Source of the DNA: Candidatus Desantisiibacteriota bacterium
Lineage (GTDB): Bacteria; JACRDZ01
Length of the DNA: 20,878 nucleotides
Direction: 5' to 3'
Assembly: GCA_016209155.1 (NCBI GenBank)
Contig: JACQWU010000133.1
Location: 1-20,878 of the forward strand
Positions 1 to 10,800 of the stretch are shown here, one piece after another (the stretch's first letter is position 1; every line of letters starts with the position of its first letter). The notes beneath the pieces were generated by a model, which searched no databases, was not told the DNA's origin, and saw only the letters and a program-made list of their open reading frames with translations. The position numbers were made by a program, and so were the translations under genes.

Positions 1-1
1 G

Positions 2-418
2 AATTATAGAATACCTGGGAAGTTATTTATAAACATAGGAATATTTAATGTGCGAGGACCAAGTATATGGGAAATATGCCATCCATTATATGTGACGGAA
101 CGATTTAAAGCACCGATTGAACGAGGGAAATGGAAATTGTTTTGGTATGAGTATGATATTAGGTTGGTGGGGTTGGAGGAGAAGCATAAAGATATAAATT
201 CATATAATGATTTTCTGAGTTATCTTGCGTCACAAAATGAATGGATTTTTGAGGTTTATAAAAAAAATGAAATAGATATTAATTTTGATAATATTTTTAA
301 GAAGTGGAAAAAAATAGCAATTAAATGTGGTGCTACTCCTGGTGACCTTGGAATATTTAGAGAATTATTTAGGTTAAAAAAAATTTATTATAATATTGAA
401 AAGGAGAATAAAAAATGA
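2..418 (+). CDS. 3' end of an unrecognised protein gene (partial, runs off the left edge)
   Basis: The frame is open from the first codon of the window (position 2) to the TGA at 416-418, so the gene almost certainly begins outside. A GTG at 50 is the first possible start inside the window, but it has no Shine-Dalgarno site and the preceding in-frame codons read as normal protein. About 138 residues are visible. They are rich in aromatic and charged residues (for example GPSIWEICHPLYVTERFKAP, then several W/Y/F-rich stretches) and end in a lysine-rich tail. I see no signal peptide, membrane segment or metal motif, and I do not recognise the family. Its stop overlaps the start of the next gene by four bases (ATGA), so the two are probably co-transcribed and translationally coupled. 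That suggests, but does not show, a related role. Confidence 0.6.
   Translation, partial: NYRIPGKLFINIGIFNVRGPSIWEICHPLYVTERFKAPIERGKWKLFWYEYDIRLVGLEEKHKDINSYNDFLSYLASQNEWIFEVYKKNEIDINFDNIFKKWKKIAIKCGATPGDLGIFRELFRLKKIYYNIEKENKK
401..418 (+). promoter_or_regulatory. Strong Shine-Dalgarno and ATGA stop/start overlap
   Basis: AAGGAG at 401-406 sits eight bases before the ATG at 415. The ATG shares bases with the TGA stop (416-418) of the upstream gene. This fixes the start of the giant secreted-protein locus and indicates translational coupling. Confidence 0.8.
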
Positions 419-1803
419 GATTAAAAAATATACTATTTAAATTATTAGTAATCATTTTTTTGTTTAATAGTTATCTACAAGCACACGATAATATTGTCGT
501 GCACCCATTCACACTCACAAGTAAAGGAGTAAAATTATTGTTTGAAAGTACTGGCGGAAAGCTGAAATATCAAGATTCTATATATTATGAGTTATTCACC
601 TATTTTTATGACGCTATACCAAGTGGATATAAAGGTGAAAAGAAATGGAAAATCTTACCAAAACCGCATTACGAATATGAATACAATTTCGATAAAATAA
701 TCAAAAGAGGTACCTTGGGTACAATAAGAGAAGATAGACCTGATTCTGGTGGTGAACTTTTTGATGAAATGAAAGATTATAGTTTCCCTGATGGAAAGCT
801 TTTATATTTAGCTCAGGAATATGGAAATCCAGTTGAACCTTCAAATTTTGCAAAACAGGAGATAGCCCCACAATTATCAGTACGACATCATTTTTATAAT
901 CCCGCAACTAAAGAAGGATTATCCACAGGATATCCCAATCAAGAATTATCGGATATATTGTTATCTACAAAAAACCTATTGAATTTACCATCACTACCAA
1001 CAGACTTATATTGGGAAAACACAATAGATTATGGGAAAAAATTATGGGAAGCATCAATAGAATTTTATAATGAAGGAAATTATCCAATGGCATACCTGCA
1101 ATTAGGTAAATCTCTGCATCTTTTGGAGGATATGAGCATGCCAAGCCATGTGTTTAATGTATTTCACATAGCATTTCTTGCAAGCTTAATGGATAACTTT
1201 GAATCATGGAGTGATGCGTTAAACCCAGCATGTGATTCAAATATAGCATATTTAGGAACATTAAATGGAAATAATATAAAACCCATAACAAGCTATGAAC
1301 AAAGCATAATTGACTTATCAACAGAGACATATAAAATGGCGAGAATACAGGGACATTTAGAAGTAATACATCCGGATAGTGTATGGCCAGTAAGAGAAGT
1401 AATAGCAACCGGAGAAATAGCAGAAATGTTCCCTGAAGGACATATACAATATCTTGAATATGTGGGAAATATCCAATACCCTTTATTGCGATCATGGGTA
1501 ATATTTGATGTTGGAAAATTCACAGGAATAGCAGATTATAATAATGAAGCTGAACCTGATATATTATTTAACGAATGGTGGAAAGCAGATAATTTTTCTG
1601 GTGAAACAGGTGAATATTATTACATAGAAGCAGTAAACCGAGTTATCCCGCTTAAATTTAGAAATCATATATATAATCCAGAGAAAAAAGAGAAATTGGC
1701 AAAATTTTTTGCTGATGAAATTATACCTGAATCCATCGAATACACAGCCGGATTAATGAAATTATGGTATGACATAGTAAATGAACCGCCATATGTAAAG
1801 TGA
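415..1803 (+). CDS. Secreted zinc-dependent phospholipase C / P1-nuclease-like domain protein (N-terminal fragment of the giant gene)
   Basis: This is a 462-residue product. Residues 1-23 form a signal peptide: a basic start, a hydrophobic core (ILFKLLVIIFLF), and a likely cleavage after LQA giving mature HDNIVVHP. The zinc PLC/S1-P1 nuclease-like signature is HLLEDMSMPSH at 235-245 (His235, Asp239 and His245 as likely zinc ligands), preceded by a paired histidine in RHHFYNP (157-163). Members of this superfamily bind a zinc cluster and hydrolyse phosphodiester bonds in phospholipids or nucleic acids. Which substrate applies here cannot be read from sequence, and the domain may be degenerate. 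The product should act outside the cytoplasm. The ORF ends at a TGA created by the junction of the 88-bp tandem duplication; without the duplication the protein continues into the next ORF. Confidence 0.75.
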   Translation: MRLKNILFKLLVIIFLFNSYLQAHDNIVVHPFTLTSKGVKLLFESTGGKLKYQDSIYYELFTYFYDAIPSGYKGEKKWKILPKPHYEYEYNFDKIIKRGTLGTIREDRPDSGGELFDEMKDYSFPDGKLLYLAQEYGNPVEPSNFAKQEIAPQLSVRHHFYNPATKEGLSTGYPNQELSDILLSTKNLLNLPSLPTDLYWENTIDYGKKLWEASIEFYNEGNYPMAYLQLGKSLHLLEDMSMPSHVFNVFHIAFLASLMDNFESWSDALNPACDSNIAYLGTLNGNNIKPITSYEQSIIDLSTETYKMARIQGHLEVIHPDSVWPVREVIATGEIAEMFPEGHIQYLEYVGNIQYPLLRSWVIFDVGKFTGIADYNNEAEPDILFNEWWKADNFSGETGEYYYIEAVNRVIPLKFRNHIYNPEKKEKLAKFFADEIIPESIEYTAGLMKLWYDIVNEPPYVK

Positions 1804-1888
1804 TGAAATTATACCTGAATCCATCGAATACACAGCCGGATTAATGAAATTATGGTATGACATAGTAAATGAACCGCCATATGTAAAG
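1713..1888 (+). repeat. Perfect 88-bp direct tandem duplication that breaks the giant gene
   Basis: Bases 1713-1800 and 1801-1888 are identical over all 88 positions. Because 88 is not a multiple of three, the second copy shifts the frame by one and creates a TGA at 1801-1803 exactly at the junction. Both copies encode the peptide ending in MKLWYDIVNEPPYVK, in different frames. Deleting one copy restores reading through into KRITINQKNG, which is why I regard the duplication as the lesion. The absence of any mismatch means it is very recent, gene-converted, or an assembly overlap that was not merged. Confidence 0.95.
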
Positions 1889-4800
1889 AGAATAACAATA
1901 AACCAAAAAAATGGCATTGAATTTGGTGCGCATTGGGAAAATAAAGAGAACATAGATACAGGTGAGCGGACTCGTGAATACACAATAGATTTTACCCGTC
2001 TGGATGATTTTTCCATCCCACCCATTTCAATACTTAACGGTACAGCAAAAATAGACATAGAATTCAGCAAACCGGTAGAAGGAGTATATGTGGGATTAAC
2101 CGGCACAACTGAAATATGGGATATAGCAAACGGTAAGTTGGATGAAAGCGGGAAAATATGGCATGGGGAAATATATTGGAATTGGTATGCAGGGAAGAAA
2201 GTGCTGAGCACATTCGGCGGAAATCAAAAACTTGTAATTCAGGCGAAAGACAAAAATAACCATTACAAACGTGAAGCGCAGGGACTGCCGGAACATGGCT
2301 ATGAACTTGATACCAGTCCTGAGACAATAGCAGTCTGTAATAGCGTATCACCGTATGAATGGAACAAATATGAAATGGCAAAAACATTTATACTGGATAA
2401 AAATCCTCCATACCATTTAGCCAGACCTGCTGATACAAATATTGATTTAAACATAATAAATATCCCGCTCAACAACGAAATCAAACCGGACGAAACAGTG
2501 GCAGTAGGTGGAGTAAGGATGAAGGCTGAAGGCGGAAGGCAGAATGAAGGAAAAATAAAAGTACTTGTAAATGGTTTTTTTGATGAATGTATTTCATACC
2601 TAAAGAGTTTAAACATAGAAGCAGGCACAATTTCTGTAAACGCAGATTACAGCGAACTTACAGGAGTCTCTCTGGTTATAATCCCGACAGGCGGATTAAC
2701 AGGACTCGGCGAATCAGAGCAGATGCATGAAATATTCACAACATACACAGCCTCCGGCGGAACGATTTTATGTTTCAGCCAGGCGCAGGGTGAGGACTAT
2801 AACGTACTGCCGGGAATTAATGAAGGATTATTTGATACCACATTAAGTTCACAAAGCAGAGCATATTTTTACGGTTTTCAGACTGACATGAGCTGCTGGA
2901 TGCGATCAGTAGTGCTTGGACAATATCATCCCGTACTCGCAGGGATGGAAAATAAAACCCCTAATATAGAAATTGACGGATTTATATATCGCGCACCGGA
3001 AAATGCGAATATTATACTTTCCCGTACAGCGAACTATTATCCTGCATATATAGTGTATAAAACAGGAAATCAACAAACGACAAATGCGCAGGGCAGTATA
3101 GTAATCACAAACCAATATAGCGACTGGGGACTTGCTCACAGCCAGACATCACATGAGAATTCCCGCCTTATAAAAGACACAATATCCTGGCTTGTAAGTC
3201 CAAAAATGTATTTTGACACAATCAAGCCCGTATATGGCAGCAGTATAACATATAATTACAATATGTCAATAGAAAAAATAGTACTGAAGAACGAAAGTTA
3301 TGACACAGCATATTACGCAAAAGTGTGGATAGATGATCCTGAAGGAAATAATGCGCCAGTATGGAATAATAATAATCCGATATATAATAACATCATAGAC
3401 CTGACAAATGCACCCATACCGCCATATAACTCAACAAACATAAGCGCAAATATTAATCTAAATATCGATTCAACATGGATATATGGAATATACAATATTG
3501 GATATGAATTAGGTAAAAATTCCACATGGAGCTCAACAGCAATAATAACAGAAAACAAATGGGCAGGAAGTTTTGGATTGCATAAAGACATAAAAGAAAA
3601 ATATAACACAACAAACATCACAGTAACACTTGTCTCAGACAAAGATGATTACGTAAAAGGTGAGATAGGAACATTTACAGCAATAATACGGAATAAAATG
3701 ACAGATAAGCCTGCCCCGTTATACTGTGAAATATATGTTGAACATACAGGCTGGATACAAAATAGCAGAAAAGAAGTAACAGTTCCTCCCGGCGGAGAAG
3801 AGAAATTTGATATAAAAGCAGGTCCAATGGACAAAACCGGTACATTTTTTTGTTCAATTAAAGCCGGATATGACCTCGCAGCAACAAGAAAATTTACAGT
3901 TTATGATAGACAGGTGGAAATGGAAATAAAGCCGGACAGAAAAGTCTACCTGCCGTATGAAACAGCGAAAATAGAGATAGAAGTAAAAAACAATCTATAT
4001 ATTAATCCCGGAGCATTAAGAGTTGAAACCAGAATATTAAATGATTTAAATGCGGAAAAATGGAATGCATATAATGTAATAAACTCAATCGATGCATTAT
4101 CAATAGCTAAAATATATGAATCAACAACATTTGATCCCGGATGGATGCGAGGGAAATATTACATAGAATCAAGAACATATGACGGAGGATTGAATGTAAT
4201 AGGTTATGACATAAAGACAATAGATTATTCCGAAACCAGAATAGAAATAACCGGTACCCCTGATTTCTCACACATGACATGGAAAGAAACTAATCCGCTT
4301 ACATTTAATATAACAAATACCGGAGGAACTAAATGCAGTGGAGGAGAAATAGCAATAAGTATGTATAGCCAAAATGGCGGAGACATAATAGCCAATAATA
4401 TTGTAAACATCCCTGCGCTTGATACAGGAAATTCCATATCAGTAACAGGAGAATTAAGCATAGATTGGAGCAGATTTTCAGAGGAAAAATACAGAATATA
4501 TTACACCCTGAGATATGATAACAGAGCATACACATATTCGGTGGAAATAGATGCATTTAAATATCTTGTAAAAAACAAATTCGATTCAGCATGGTACAGA
4601 CAGAAAGACACATTATCCGGAATTACAACAGTAAATTATCTGGGTAATATAGAAGACAGTACAGAGATAAAATTTAAAATATTAAATATCCCTGAACTTG
4701 CGGCATGGGAAACAAGCTGGATGTATAGATATGGCAGGACAACAAGAAGCAAAGAAAACACATACAAATATAACATACTTATACCGGAAAACATAAATAA

Positions 4801-7800
4801 AGGTGTATATGACATAGAACTTAAAGTAACAAAAAATGGAACAGACTTAAGAAGCTGTATAGACAGATTTATTATCCCCGGCTTTAGATTAAGTTCAAGG
4901 ATTATAGGATACGAAAGTACCAGTAACTCAGAAATAATAGAAATAGCAAACAGCGGAGGAATAAGAGGAAAAGGTGAATATAAAATTGAACTGCGAGATA
5001 ACACTGATTATCCTGTTATGTTTGCAAGATATGAAACAACACTCAACGTAAGAGATAAAATAGAAAAAGAAATTTTATTCCCTGACGGACTAAGAACAGG
5101 GAAATATTATTTTAAACTCAATGCATATGATTCAATAAATTTTGGAGAAACAAAATGGGATGAGATGAATATAACCGGCATAAGCGCGAATCTTACTGCT
5201 CTGCCGGTAGACTCTACGATATATAATACAACAAGCGCAAAAGTAAAAGTGGAAATAAAAAGTACAAGTAATCTGTCAATAAATAACAGTAAATTAAAAA
5301 TAAAAATAGGAAAACCAAATATAGCGCTTGTCCCGCCGGATGAAATAGATACCACATTCACCTTTACAATTAAAGAAAAACCTAATTCATTCAAAATGTA
5401 TAAATTTTCAAACAATGAAGAATGGATAATATGGGAGATGAATGGGGATATATACCTGAATTCAAAATTCAAAATTCAAAATTTAAAAATAGTTGCCGGC
5501 GGGAATAACCATGAGCCGGTAATGATTGAAGACAAAAGTCATAAATTATGGCTTGTTTATCGTAAAAATAACTCAATCTGGTACAGCACAACCAATAACT
5601 ATGGAACATCATGGGCAGAAATACAAATGGGGACAAAGGAACCGGAGAAGGAAATAGTATCAGGAACTAATCCGAAAATAATAGAAGTCGGGAGGGCGGG
5701 AAGCTCGGGAAGTGAGATACTGATATTTTATCTTAGACAGGATAAAGAGATTGCGTATAGATCGAATATTGATAATTTTACAGAAGAGGAAATTGTCCCG
5801 CTTCCGAAGGGATATAAAAGCAGTTTTGATGTGCTTGTTGACTCATCAACTCAAATATGGCTTTCATATGTTGGGGAGGATAGAAATATATATTATACAA
5901 AAGCAAATATAAACGCAGGAGCAGGTTTCGAATCCGCCCGTTCCTCAATAGCATGGCAGGGTAATTATCTCAGCGCAACAGGATATGCGAGGGAAAATAA
6001 AATTGCAGTGGCTGAAGCGGAGGAAATGATTTTAAGTGGAAAAAGTAAAGGAGTAACAAAGATAGAAGACAGAAGTCAGAATGCAGAAGTTATAACTGGA
6101 GTAAAATTATCGACTGGGTATGAAGCCGGATGGATGGAGAGTGAAGAAATTAGTTTACCGGATGTTGCAGAGATATTGAGTATAACACCGGTAACTCACG
6201 AACCCTTTTACTCATCCACACCTCAACTGAAATACAGATTCAGTGTCGGGGAAAAGTTATATGATTCAGTAATAAATAAACCTATGTTTAAAGTTAGGGA
6301 AGGCTGGCCCAAAAAATTATATGACGACTATTGGCTGTTTACATGTAACCCTGCGGTTGGAGATATAGACGGAGACGGTGAAAAGGAAGTAATTATAAAT
6401 ACAAGGAAAAATTTATATTCATGGAATGGAGACGGTACAAAATATGACAGTTTATTTCTTAATCCGTATAATACCGGATTTGGCGGATTTTCTGTCGTAC
6501 TGGATGATTTTAATCAGGATGGGATTGATGAAAGAGCAATTACCAGCCCATCGGGGAATCAAAGCAAAATTTCAATTATAAATAAATATAAACAGAATAT
6601 TTTTGATGAGATAATAACCCATTACTCTCAATTCAGCATACATTCCGGAGATATAACCGGAGATGGTAAGCCTGATTTGTTAGCATTTACTGAATTACCA
6701 AGAGGGTACAGTGGTCATTATTATATTGATTTGTATGGTTTACATTTATGGGACGTAGCGAATAAAAAAAAGATCGATGCTTACTATGCAACAACTGCAA
6801 CTGAAGGATACACATTACCATATATGGTAACATCGTATTGCGGAGGTTTGGGGACAGGTCTTTTTGATGTAGATAATGACGGGGCGGAAGAAGTAATTGC
6901 ATATAATGATACCGGATGGCTGAAAACATATGATACATATTATGATACAAATAATATTTCATTAAGATGGAAAGAAATAAAGAGTCTGTATAATAGTGAA
7001 AGTTATACCTATTATCCCGGGCTTGCTGTAGGGAATATGTTATTAGAGAGTGAATCAACAAAGATAGTAAAATTCAGCAATTATTTTATGAAAATATATG
7101 ATGTTAAAATGAATGGGCAGTGCGAACAAAATTCATGGTATATGCCTGGAAGAGATATGGGGCAGATTTCTCTTGGTGATATAGATGGAGATGGGAAGCT
7201 GGAAATAATGCTTTTATCCGGACGTTCACAAGGAGGATTATTTGATGTTATCAATTTAGACGGGAAAAAATATAACTTTCCGCTAAATTTGCCTGAACAC
7301 GCAAGTCATTTGAATTTTCCAATGCCGCAGGCTATAACAGGCGATATAAATGGAGATGGAGAGCAAGAAATAATTATAGCATCGGGAGATAAAATGTATG
7401 GATATCATAACACAGGAGAAGTGATAAAAAATTTTCCAATGAGATTTTATGATTCAGCAAGAAACATTTATGATCCTGTTTATTTTAATGGGGCAAGAGA
7501 TTTTACTAATTGCTATGTGCCTTTACCTTACAATTCACCGATATTAACAGACCTTGATGATGACGGAAAATTGGAGATAGTGGCAGCAGGTACAATAAAA
7601 AATTTTAATCAAACACAATGGGGCAGGCATCCTGTTATATATGTAATTGACACAAATGCATGGTATGACGAAGAAAATATTGAATGGGCACAGTTTGGCG
7701 CGAATAAAAAGCATAATGGCCGTTATGGCGATAATAAAGGTAAATTCTGGTATAAGCTGCAATATGCAAAATGGGCAAATTTAGAAGACAGAAGTCAGAC

Positions 7801-10800
7801 ATCAGAAGACAGAGGGCAGAAGACAGATGACAGAATAAAATTAAAAGCGGAATTTTTTAAAAATGGAATGGGAGACAGCACTTTGCCGGTGCTGGATAAA
7901 TTTAATATAGCGTATTTAGCAGGAATAAAAGGCGTAAATCCTCACATTATTGAACTGCCTGATGGGCGCAAAATAGTAGCATACAAAGAAAAAGGGCAGG
8001 TAAATTATACATGGAAATATGCCAAGCTTGAGGATTCACAGCCAATATTACCTATAGCACTTACAGACAAAGATATACAAAATGTAAATTTTTCATGGAT
8101 AGGTGATGAATTATATGAGGTGTGGTGCGAAAGTGACAGCACCGGATATACATTTAAAAGAGGTAAAATTGAGGGTGCTGGAATAGACTCATCAAATATT
8201 TTTTATACCTACGAAAGCACAATACCTGCGATTGCAGGAGGAGAAAGCATATCATATACGGTTGATTTTGGAAAAATACCGGAGTCGGGAAATTATCTTA
8301 TTGAAGCAGAGTTGAAATCTGACTTTGGGCAGAAAATAAGTGAAAACCAAAGCGAAATAATAGTGATGTCAGAGTCAGGTATTGCTATCAGGCTTGATAC
8401 AGATAAAAAGTTTTATTCTTCGGGAGAAAATGTAAATATAGATGTAACAGTTACAAATAACGGGATAAATACATATAACGGAGATGTGAAAGTTTTAAAA
8501 ATTACAGACATAACACCGGACGGGATAGAAATATATTCACAGAATGTTACGCTTACACCCGGTGAAATATATCAGTGTACAACAGGCACAATAGCTGAAG
8601 AGAATTTTCAGCTTATAGCAAAAGCCAATCCTTATGCTCTCCGAAACATCAAAATTGCAAAACCGGAAATACAGGCATACATTGATGCTCCGCAAATTGC
8701 AGGGAGAGAGAGTTTCCCTGTAACTTTAAGATTGTATAATCCGGCTGAAATGGAAATAAAATTAAATATAGCAATTAGCAATGAGCAACGTGCAATGAGC
8801 AATAATGAATTAGTTATAAAACCGGAAGAGTGGCAAATAGTAAAAAATGATATGAATATACAAGCTGATACGATTATTACTTATCAAATATCGTGTAATA
8901 ATTTTCCATCTATAAATAAAACAATTCAAAAAGAAATAAAATTCGGCGAAAAAACTGAAATTGTAATCACCCCTGAATATATTTATCCTGAAGGGAAAAT
9001 AAGTATACCGTACAGAATGAAGAACACTGGAGAACTTTTTCAAGACGCTATACGGGAAATAGAAATACGAAATAAAGCAAATGAAATAATATTGCATAAT
9101 AAAGCACAAGCATATATAGCAAAAGACGGATCAATAAATGATAATGTAATATTTACTTCATATCCTGGACAGTATGAGTTAAAAATAAAATTCGGGTTTG
9201 ACAGCAGTATACAGGGAATAAACGTATTACCGAAAGAAAAAGCAGAAATAGAAAAAGTAAATATAGGTAATTGCATTGATGGACTTGTCCCGATAAATTT
9301 CAATATATGCAATACCGGATATAACAATATAGGCGGACAGATAAAAATAAAAACAGGGTTTTACAGTGAAAGCCGGAGTATAAATATATCAAATGGAGAA
9401 GAAAAATGGTATACATTCAGGCTTAATCCGCAGGGAGTATCAGGCGGGAAATATCCTCTTTCTATAAATGTTGAAAGCGGTTCAGGAATAAATTTTGCAT
9501 ATGATACAAGCATAGAGATTAGCGGTTATGAATTTACAGCTATTCCTGTTACTCAAAATCCTGAGTATACGGCGGGAGCAGAAGGTGTATTTGCCATAAG
9601 AGTAAAAAATATTGGTGATAGATGGGGAAAAGCGGGTGTAACAATAAAAATGGGATCGTTCTACGAAGAAACAAAAACAGTATTGCTTGAAACAGACCAG
9701 TCGAAAGAAGAGGAAATAAACTTTAAAGTACCGGATGATATACCGGAAGGAGAATATAAAGTAGAAGTAAAAATTGAAAATAAAAAGGATCCTGTAATAA
9801 TTCCGTTCAGAGTAAAAGGATTAACCCTCGAAGTAAAAGCTGAGCTCGATAATAATGGATATAGAATAAATGATTCTCTTAAACTGAGGCTTGATATAAC
9901 AAATCATACAACATCAATCTCGCCAAAAATTTACATCAACGTTAAATATGATACCACTGATATAGAAAGAGATGTATCTCTGACAGGTATAAATAACCAG
10001 CTTGAGTTTAATATAAATTTAAGCAGAATAACAGGGCAGAAACTGTTTGTTGGGATCTATGATGGAAATACACACAGATCAATATATCTGAATGAATTAT
10101 ATGTGCGTGAAGCCGGAGAAATAATTAATGTTTTTGTTGATAAACAAGTATATTCCCCCGGTGATATTGTAAATATTACCATACAAAATGCGGATAACGG
10201 AGAAATAACACTTATCGGGCCGGCAGATTTTAAGATGACAAAACAAATAACAGCAGGAGAAACAAAAGAAGCGTTTACACTCGGACGCATTATTCCTGCC
10301 GGGCAATATTTCATTCAATATAATTACAAAATTCCTGACGGTGATAATAAATTTGAGGAAATAACCGGCAGTACAGCATTCGACATATCCGGAATAAATC
10401 TTGAAATATTATATTCAGGTCTTGAAAAAAATAAATACAGCTCAAAAGATACAATACGCGGAACATTAATTATAAAAAGCAGCAGCATGATAAAAACAAA
10501 TTTAATAGCATGGGTAAATGATCCTGAGGGAAATAATACCAATCTTTCAAATGGTGAATACAATATACGAATAGGAGAAAATGAAATAAAATTCAGCGGA
10601 GAATTTAATACACAAATAGCCGGCATCCATAAGGTGTTATATCTGATACAGGAAAAAGAAACAGGTGAATATTTAACAGGAGGAAGCTTTACTATAGAAG
10701 CGGGGAATATGAATCTAAGCGGAATAAAACTTGAGACGGAAGAATATCCTTACGGTACGGAACCTGTTAATATTATGGTATATACTTATGGAATAAATGG

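Noticed and set aside
48-50. ATG at 48 as a start for the first ORF
   Set aside because: It is in a different frame; the open frame passes through position 50 as a GTG codon and continues from the window edge.
1790-1810. Programmed ribosomal frameshift at the end of the first ORF
   Set aside because: There is no slippery run or stem-loop; the frame change is fully explained by the 88-bp tandem duplication.
1844-1846. ATG at 1844 as the true start of the giant ORF
   Set aside because: It lies inside the second copy of the 88-bp duplication, has no Shine-Dalgarno, and the frame opens upstream at 1799; the start is a by-product of the duplication.
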